Of a stretch of DNA of 15,401 nt, positions 9,415 through 15,401 are shown piece by piece (the first letter of the stretch is position 1; each line of letters opens with the position of its first letter). The notes under the pieces are model-generated. The model ran no database searches. It was given only the letters and a program-made list of their open reading frames with translations, and was not told where the DNA came from. The stretch is from Larix sibirica (Eukaryota > Streptophyta > Pinopsida > Pinales > Pinaceae). The position numbers were made by a program, and so were the translations under genes. The stretch lies in contig NWUY0300010214.1 in assembly GCA_004151065.3 (NCBI GenBank), forward strand, positions 55,244 through 70,644, in the 5' to 3' direction.

Positions 9415-10290
9415 ATGGGATTTGGAAGAGGACCCTCCCTTTTCTAAAACAATAATGAATGATTCTCCATCTTCCAGCTGCTGACTTGAGCCATGCATCA
9501 AAATTCAGAGAATGTCCATAAAAGTACCAGTAAACAATAAGATGATCACATGAGAGGAAAAAGGGTAGCAAAAATTGGTTACCCCAGTATTTGTATCGAC
9601 GATGTACAACAAAGGTGATGAATTGAAGGGAATTCATGCCTTGAAAGGAGATTGGCGTGTAGTAGAGATTGAAGTACACTAGAACATTGAGCCATTTAAG
9701 TCTTCTTCCCCAATCTCCGCAATCTCCAGTTTTAATAATTGCAACAATTGAGTTTTAACAATCACGAAATTATTGGAAAATATTTTCCATAGTAACCTCA
9801 TAGTGACCTCAATAGAGGCATAATAGAGTACACTTCATTGATTAGATCAAGTTACCACCGACTTGCCAAAAGATTCAACATATGATGATATGGAAACCTT
9901 GGTGTAGGGAGTGGAGGAAATAGACTTTGAAAACCACAGGATTAATAAAAATCTAGAAAAGGTGGTGCAAAAAGTATTTTCGATAGGTATGTTGACTAGG
10001 CCCGGAACATTGAGTTGAATGCTCCTTCATGGAGCAGTCCACCACTAATGACTCGAACACATTGGGTAGATGCCAATGAGGTGACGGTGAGTGCATTCCT
10101 TTGTGTGAAGTGATGGTGATGGAACTGGAGTGTGAAGCGATAAGAGGGAACTAGAGCATGAAGCAACATGAAGGAGACAGATAGTTTTTAAACACGTGGA
10201 CATTGATGTGGTGTAATTCCATTCACCCAGTAGATGAGGAATCCGCTACAGTAGGCAGGGACAATTTCTTGTTGAATGAACGCATTCGTC
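9415..10290. other. Inner arm sequence (left), no recognised gene
   Basis: This part runs from the ATG7-like fragment to the central spacer and is matched by 10535-11401. A minus-strand frame at about 9502-9679 (HRRYKYWGN, LLPFFLSCDHLIVY) is partly kept in the right arm (HRRYNYWGN), but no family is evident; it may be upstream sequence of the ATG7-like fragment. Around 10075-10175 the sequence is locally richer in G and C, with a degenerate repeat related to GAAGTGATGG and GAAGCGATAA, spaced about 30 bases. Confidence 0.4.
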
Positions 10291-10534
10291 GTAAATATTT
10301 ATTTTGGATTGTTTAATTGGTATGGAGAGTAGTAGTCAAGTGTAATATAATTAAATATGGATCACATGTGTAATTTATTTATTTTTATAAACAATATCAT
10401 TTTTTATAATAATAAAAATTTGGCAATTTTGTTAAGTTCTAAGACATTTGATATTAAATACACTCTCAATATTCTATAAGTATATGATGATAGAATTATT
10501 ATTATTATTATACTACACAAACTTACAAAGAGTA
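10291..10534. other. Central spacer of the palindrome, AT-rich
   Basis: About 245 bases between the two inner arm ends have no inverted counterpart. They are strongly AT-rich, with runs such as 10375-10430, and hold a short ATT microsatellite at 10495-10509. No reading frame of note is present. The readable gene fragments on both sides point away from this spacer, so it sits where a shared bidirectional control region would lie, but I see no motif that proves promoter function. Confidence 0.8.
10495..10509. repeat. ATT trinucleotide microsatellite, five units
   Basis: Five perfect ATT units lie inside the central spacer, flanked by other AT-rich sequence. It is short and probably of no function. 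Confidence 0.85.
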
Positions 10535-11401
10535 ATTATGCCGAAGGTGTTCATTCAACAAGAAAATGTCCCTGCCCACTGTAGTAGATTCCTCGTCTAC
10601 TAGGTGAATGGAACTACGCCATGTCAATGTCCATGCATTTAAAAATCGGTCGTCTTCTTCCTATCACTACATTATTCAGTTCCCTCTTGTCGCTTCATGC
10701 TCCAGTGCCCTCGTTGTCACTTCACACAAAGGAAATCCCTCACCATCACTTCATTGGAATCTACCTGGCACGTTTGAGACACTGGTGGTGGTCTACTCAA
10801 TGAAGGTGTGTTCGACTCACTATTCTGGGCCTGCTCAACATACATGTCAACAATAATTTTTGAACCACCTTTTATATATTTTTATTAATCCTGGGGTTTT
10901 CAAAGTCTATTTCATCCACCCCCTACACCAAGTTTTCTAGATCGTCATCTGTTGAATTTGTTGGCGAATCAATGGAAACTTGATCTAATCGACAAAGTGT
11001 ACTCTGCTATGCCTCAACTGAGGTCACTATGGGGTCACTATGGACAATCTTTTCTAATACTTATGTGATTGTTAAAACTCAATTACTATGATTATTAAAA
11101 CTAAAGATTGCGAAGATCGGGGAAGAAGACTTAAATGACTCAATGGTCTAGTGTACTTCAAGCTTTGGTACAAGCTAATCTCCTTTCAGGGCATGAATGA
11201 CCTTCAATGCACCACTTCTGTTGTACATCGTCGATAGAATTACTGGGGTAACCACTCTTTGCTACCCTTTTTCCTCTCATGTGATCATCTTATCGTTTAC
11301 TGTTATTTTTATGGACATTCTCTCGGTTTTGACACAAATATTGAGTCAACAACCAAAGAATCATTCGTTACTCTTTTAGCAGAGGGAGGATCCTCTTAAA
11401 A
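10535..11401. other. Inner arm sequence (right), no recognised gene
   Basis: This is the inverted counterpart of 9415-10290. A plus-strand frame of 82 codons at 10608-10856 is open, but the left arm does not keep it and its composition (His, Ser, Val rich) looks like chance. I recognise no gene. Confidence 0.4.
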
Positions 11402-11510
11402 ATCCCATTCCATCTTTCACTTTTCAATGCTATAGTGCACCGTGGAAAACGTTTTCTAGTGAAAATTAGGTGACTTAGAGCTCGAGGTCCTCGACTTTTC
11501 TGAAAATATG
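11402..11510 (+). pseudogene. ATG7-like N-terminal fragment (right arm), more decayed
   Basis: This is the inverted copy of 9316-9414. The frame keeps HSIFHF and KLGDLELEVLDFSEN, but the DEGFWKK core has become ENVF followed by two stops (TAG TGA at about 11457-11462), with a further TAG about ten codons upstream. The TGG to TAG change of the conserved Trp codon fits simple decay. The more intact left copy identifies it; alone it would not be recognisable. Confidence 0.45.
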
Positions 11511-12145
11511 ATAAAAAACACAAGTTTGAATCCTTTGACCAATCACTATATTATTTTGTCTTCATAATGAATGCTTTAGAGGTTGATTGTTGTTTAAGAG
11601 GCCCCAGAGATCATTTCCCTTTTCTTCTATTAGAGTTTTCATTTCAATGATATCATTATGTTTGCTAATGGAGTGGAAGTATTTTACCGATGTCTCATGT
11701 TCAATACCCTCCAAGACTAGTAACCGCTTGGAAGATTTTGATCATCTTAGTTTTATCCTTAAGTCTTAGATTTTGATCTAAATTTGTGTATGGTGAATCG
11801 GTCTATTTTACAACCAGAACTTTGATGGTTAGCTTCCCAAATTCCATCTGCACATCGATAGATTCAATTTTGGAAAAACTAGCCTTCCTCCACAAACTTA
11901 TGTGCCCCAATGCAAGGCTTGTGATGGAAAAAAAATTGGTTTATTGCAGCTTTTCAATTTTTTTATCATACCCACAAACTTTTCTAGCTCAAATTCATAT
12001 TGCTTCTCATGCACAGTTGAGCGATCTGCAAAATATGGTTTCCATATTTGTTAGTCTAAGTTCTTCCTTTTGACTTGAATGAAAACTATACTCTTGAGCT
12101 TAGATGTGATTCATTCCTTGAATTGTAAAAAATAATATAATCTAC
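11511..12145. other. Inner arm sequence (right), copy of the unrecognised frame beside the ATG7-like fragment
   Basis: This is the inverted counterpart of 8656-9315. The plus strand has two open pieces, 11587-11769 and 11786-12073, in different frames, that together match the single longer frame of the left arm (FTDVSCSI, NRLEDFD, then MVSFPNSIC, SIDSILEKL). The right copy has therefore lost its frame since the two arms separated. Family unknown. Confidence 0.35.
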
Positions 12146-12167
12146 GATTGTAAAAACTGATATGCTC

Positions 12168-12981
12168 TAAAGTTTGTTTGGTGTGAATTATGTGTCTTGG
12201 TGTATTGTATTTCTATAATTCTACATTGCATGAAAATTATATGTTTGAGGCTGTCAGAACTTTTGAATAATTTACCTTTCGGTGCCTTGCAATAGATTTT
12301 GGCTCTTTGTACTTCGTTAGGAGAAGAAGGATAGAATGTGATTTTTTTCTTTGACCTTTAGTATCTTTAAAATTTGCATTTTCTCTAACCCTTTGTATAT
12401 TGATTCCATCTATCTTGTTGTATGAGAGGATCATATTTTCTTTGATTTTTCATTAGTAGCAGTAATATTCATACTCAATTCTTTTTTAGGCCATATATAT
12501 ACTGTATTTGATATTTTGATCTTGAGATTGAACTTGAAATAGATGCCAATATGGTATCATCGAATAATATCTTTCCTCATGTTTCCTTCAGACTGTAAAG
12601 TAGACATGGTATCTATGTTTTGAAACTCTAGACATTGTAAAAGGATGTAGGCTTACTAGAGAAGAATCATGCATGAATAATAAAGGCATGTTAAGAAATA
12701 GATGCACATGGATTTATTATGAGAGCAATGTTGCGGACTTGGAATATGTGTAAAACGATTTTGCTTATATATCTACGCCATGATGTAGAATATTATTACG
12801 ATTTGTTGAAAAAATGTTGTAATCCTCAAAGCAGTGAGTTATCACTGGAGTTCAGAAGCCTAAATACATTGCTTGTAGTCCTTTATAAATCTTATCCTTT
12901 CTTGAAGTCCTTACAAATTTTGCTTTTATAGTTCTTGTGTAGATATGAACTTATACTCTTGAATATGCTCTCAATAACCAT
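12168..12981. other. Arm sequence (right), counterpart of 7282-8101
   Basis: Collinear with the left arm at about 94 percent in the part I aligned (12601-12720). It contains the minus-strand frame 12237-12434 that pairs with the left frame 7659-8000. No known protein. Confidence 0.4.
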
Positions 12982-12985
12982 TACT

Positions 12986-13854
12986 TCAATTAAGTCCATG
13001 CAACCTTTGTTGTCTTTATACTTGTCAAATTTACAATGGATAATATTGAACTTGAACTTGTTTTTGGAATAATTTGGGAACAACATTTTGACAAGTATTT
13101 AATGATGTCTAAAAGAATGGAAACACAATATCTATTGATAGTATTTGTGTTTCATCCTTTTGGTGCATTTATTCTTAACAATATTTCTTGACTCTGCATA
13201 AGATTTCCTTGGAACTAATTAGGTAGACTTGAGCTTGTATGCATGAAGGATGAAAATTATAAGGAGATAGGATTATTTTATTTTATTTTTTTAATTCTTC
13301 TTTCTTAGAGCACATATTTATTTTATGGTTTTATCAGTGCTTTGTCCTCATGGTGCCTTAGGGGGGTTTTCACCGTGATTTTTTTTATAGACTTAGGGTT
13401 TCCTATGAGGAGGTTTTCAAACCAAGGTCTGCTTTAGATGCCTTAGAGAAGTTTTCATCATGGAAAATATTACTCATTTTTTTTCTTTTTTGAGATGGTC
13501 TTCATTTCTTTTGCTCTAGAGGTAGGGGTTTCCTTCATTCAATTCTCATTCTCCAAGGATATTTTCACTTGTTGGAGCAATAATTGGTGCTAAAGAACCA
13601 ACATTTCTCTTTTATTGCACTTCTTAACCCTTTGGTGCTTTACCCTTTTTAATGAAACTCACTTAATCACTCATTCATAGTTAAGTTTACATTGTTGACC
13701 ACTTAGCAATCTACAATAAACTAAAACTTGTTATGTAATACATGGTGAGATTATAAACATGGAGAGATTTGAGGACTCCCTTATTCTAGTAAACATAAAA
13801 AATGACCACAAATTAACACATATAAAAAAAAATCTATAAGGGAGTCATGAAGTA
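12986..13854. other. Arm sequence (right), counterpart of 5141-5968
   Basis: Inverted copy of the left stretch; at its inner edge it joins directly to the next block without the 1.3 kb insert. No gene recognised. A pyrimidine-rich patch lies at about 13270-13310. Confidence 0.4.
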
Positions 13855-14131
13855 GTTCTTCATTTTAACATGCCCACATACCTATCCTGCACAAGCCCGC
13901 ATACTTATTTTCTTGCCCATGTCATTGGCATTTTTCCTCTAGATAGTTCATATTTTCCCCAAAAATTTTGTTCTAAAACTCTATTTGCACTTTGCAACGC
14001 CGTCTTGTTTGTTGCAAATAGAACAAAATGATATCTTGATGATATAACTATGCAAAATTCCACTATTTCAAGGAGGATAATGGTCAACTTGAAATCAAAT
14101 GGATTACCTCTATATTATTAAGATACCTAGG
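13855..14131 (-). mobile_element. LINE linker fragment in the right arm
   Basis: This is the inverted counterpart of 4846-5140. On the minus strand the frame keeps SSRYHFVLFATNK, LQSANRVLEQ, NFWGKYELSRGK and MTWARK, then meets a TAA and continues with VCGLVQD. The endonuclease that precedes this linker in the left arm is absent, because the deletion at about 14131-14141 removed it. It has no function of its own. Confidence 0.65.
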
Positions 14132-14404
14132 TCCAAATTAGATTTCCTTGCATTCCCTCTATTTGGTGATGGCATACAATGCATGAAAAACATTTCCAAC
14201 AAATCTGCCAACATTTGGCATTGCACTAAATGCAAAGGGGAGTTTCCAGAGTGCGACTACCAATACTTATTGAAACTTGACCTGGAAGATGCCACTGGGA
14301 AACTATATGGCATCATATATTTGGATGATGTTGCAAAACAACTCATGGGGGTCTCTGCAAAATATTTGTGCCTTCTCTTGAACGACCCAACATCTCTCCC
14401 ATAG
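14099..14404 (+). other. Chimeric open frame: remnant of the LINE region joined to RPA1 DBD-C
   Basis: An ATG at 14099 opens 101 codons, the longest RPA-related open frame in the window. The first ~11 residues (MDYLYIIKIPR) come from sequence that in the left arm lies at about 4846-4880, antisense to the LINE. From about residue 15 it becomes RPA1 DBD-C. The frame exists because of the deletion scar at about 14131-14141. A lone DBD-C without its first zinc ligand and without domains A and B would not be expected to act as RPA. I treat it as an accident of rearrangement, not a gene. Confidence 0.7.
14131..14141. other. Deletion scar in the right arm
   Basis: Sequence up to 14131 pairs with the left arm at 4846 (shared CCTAGGTATC), while sequence from about 14141 pairs with the left arm at about 1132. 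About ten bases between them match neither side well. In the left arm the two points are 3.7 kb apart and lie within a LINE frame and within RPA DBD-C. Both frames are continuous there and cut here, so the right arm lost the segment. Confidence 0.8.
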
Positions 14405-14599
14405 ATTGTTCGTAGTGTTAGTTCTCTACATTTCCTTTTCACACTATTAGTCAAGACAAAGACTTTCAATGCAAATTCTTGCTTGAAGGTTCTCATCATC
14501 ATGTCAGAGGAGGTTTCACCTACATCGACGTCAACTGCTCCCCTTGATGAAACCCGTGACATTTCCCTCAATAAGCATCAAGTTGCACGCATGCTTTGA
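14142..14599 (+). pseudogene. RPA1-like pseudogene, DBD-C and C-terminus only
   Basis: This is the right-arm copy of the RPA1-like gene, cut short by a deletion just upstream. DBD-C reads LDFLAFP, QCMKN, NIWHCTKCKGEFPECDYQYL, LDLEDATG and IMG-like QLMGVSAKYL, all typical of the plant RPA1 third OB fold with its zinc ribbon. Only three of the four zinc-binding cysteines remain; the first is phenylalanine (AFP where the family has ACP). One frame runs from 14142 to a TGA at 14597-14599, interrupted only by a TAG at 14402. After that stop the frame continues with IVRSVSS, HFLFTL, VKTKTFN and EEVSP, which matches the usual RPA1 C-terminus, so the stop is an internal nonsense codon. Domains A and B are missing. 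Confidence 0.9.
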
Positions 14600-14762
14600 A
14601 CTCCAATTTCCCATGCATTTTTTGCTTCTGTATTGGCTCCCTCTTCTCTCTCCCTTCTACTTATTTCATGTTGTGGTGTATATCCCTACATTTTTTACAT
14701 TTTCACTACTTTTAGCTTCCATCATTTCTTAATCGCTTTGTCATAGTTAGCAGCTACAAACT

Positions 14763-15238
14763 TTCAATTAACAGTGTTGAATTAAATGTTATTTGTAGCC
14801 TGCAAGGCCACTTTTGAATATGATATTATTTTCTTATTCCATTTTTTTATGAAACAAGTTCATGGGGTCTACTTTTTCTTGCAAAAACTTATCATATTTG
14901 TGTAAAGTTCATTTATTTCTTACAATATGCCTTTATGTACTTTTCCTATGGTTTAATATACACCATGTTTCCCTTCCACCAATGCCACCTTTTGTTTGAT
15001 AATCAATTAACATTGTTGAGTTAAATATTTCTTGTAACCTACATGGACACTTTTGAATATGGTCTTTTTTCCTTACTCCATTTGTTTATCAAAATAGCTC
15101 ATGGGAACTACTTTTTCTTGCAACACCATATGATATTTGTCTACAATTCATTTCTTTCTTACAATATACTTTCATGTAATTTTACAATTTTAGGTATATA
15201 ACATGTTTCCTTTCCACCAATGCCACCTTCAATTTCAT
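14763..15238 (-). repeat. Outer tandem repeat of the right arm, two units of about 238 bases
   Basis: This is the inverted counterpart of 39-514. The units are 14763-15000 and 15001-15238. The core element reads CATGTTTCCCTTCCACCAAT at 14964 and nearly the same at 15202, a period of 238. Scattered substitutions separate all four units in the window. I see no coding signal. Confidence 0.9.
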
Positions 15239-15401
15239 AACAACCTTGCACTTGTATTGTAGGCATGCCCCCAGTCATGAAAACAAATGCATTAATGCAC
15301 GAAGAAGACTTGTATATGCACAGAAAAAAGAAAACAACAACAAGCAACAAAGTCTTCTTTATAGAGATGCTCGTCAACTTGTGCATATCCCTTCTCCATT
15401 T

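Larger units (their letters stand above)
5..10290 (+). repeat. Left arm of a large imperfect palindrome
   Basis: This arm is the reverse complement of 10535-15272. Matching landmarks include the outer tip (5-30 with 15247-15272), the stretch at 661-800, the block at 7541-7660 (with about 12601-12720), and the inner edge at about 10230-10290 (with 10535-10600). In samples aligned by eye identity is about 90-94 percent. Three blocks have no counterpart in the other arm: about 1136-4846, 5970-7281 and 8102-8655. Removing them leaves about 4.7 kb, the length of the right arm. The inverted symmetry is seen directly. That both arms come from one inverted duplication is inference, although their shared content of gene fragments makes it the simplest reading. 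Confidence 0.96.
10535..15272 (-). repeat. Right arm of the large imperfect palindrome
   Basis: This is the compact 4.7 kb copy of the left arm in inverted orientation. Homology to the left arm is collinear throughout, broken at about 14131-14141, 12981-12986 and 12145-12168, where the left arm carries extra sequence. Recognisable homology stops at 15272, opposite base 5 of the window. Because only four bases lie beyond that point on the left, the window cannot show whether this is the true end of the repeat or just the end of the data. Confidence 0.96.

Noticed and set aside
10608-10856. 82-codon plus-strand open frame near the centre
   Set aside because: The left-arm counterpart does not keep the frame, and the residue composition looks random.
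5-15272. Whole structure as a Helitron because of the RPA-like gene
   Set aside because: Helitrons lack long inverted arms, and no rolling-circle replication initiator or helicase domain was found. The RPA fragment may still have come from one.
5-15272. Palindrome as a pure assembly artefact
   Set aside because: The arms differ by several percent and by three large indels, so they are not the same molecule read twice. A misjoin of two related loci remains possible and is listed as a check.

Overview
The window looks like nuclear DNA of a land plant, in a repeat-rich, gene-poor part of a large genome. It is AT-rich. It contains broken pieces of a replication protein A large subunit (RPA1/RPA70), a LINE-type non-LTR retrotransposon and probably the autophagy E1-like enzyme ATG7. 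I see no intact gene, no bacterial operon structure, no rRNA or tRNA, and no CRISPR array. The RPA1 fragments look plant-like; a gymnosperm or another large plant genome is a guess only.

The dominant feature is a very large, diverged imperfect palindrome that fills almost the whole window. The left arm (about 5-10290) is the reverse complement of the right arm (about 10535-15272), around a ~245-base AT-rich spacer. In stretches I aligned by eye the arms agree at roughly nine bases in ten. The left arm is 10.3 kb and the right 4.7 kb because three blocks are present only on the left: about 1136-4846, 5970-7281 and 8102-8655. Without them the arms are equal in length. Paired blocks are 5-1136 with 14140-15272, 4846-5969 with 12986-14131, 7282-8101 with 12168-12981, and 8655-10290 with 10535-12145.

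From the outer end inwards each arm holds: two tandem ~238-base units; the RPA1-like pseudogene, pointing outward (minus strand left, plus strand right); part of a LINE in the opposite orientation; stretches without recognisable genes; a short ATG7-like N-terminal fragment, also pointing outward; and the central spacer. The left arm keeps RPA1 DNA-binding domains A, B and C and the LINE endonuclease. The right arm has lost domains A and B and the endonuclease through one deletion, whose scar is near 14131-14141. That deletion fused a remnant of the LINE region to RPA domain C in an open frame of 101 codons.

Several RPA1 lesions are shared by both arms, so the gene copy was probably defective before it was duplicated. 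The order I infer is: RPA1-like copy and LINE next to each other, some decay, inverted duplication, then independent indels and point mutations in each arm. No gene here is likely to make a working protein. If transcribed through the centre, the region could fold into a long hairpin RNA, which is the most plausible activity left.
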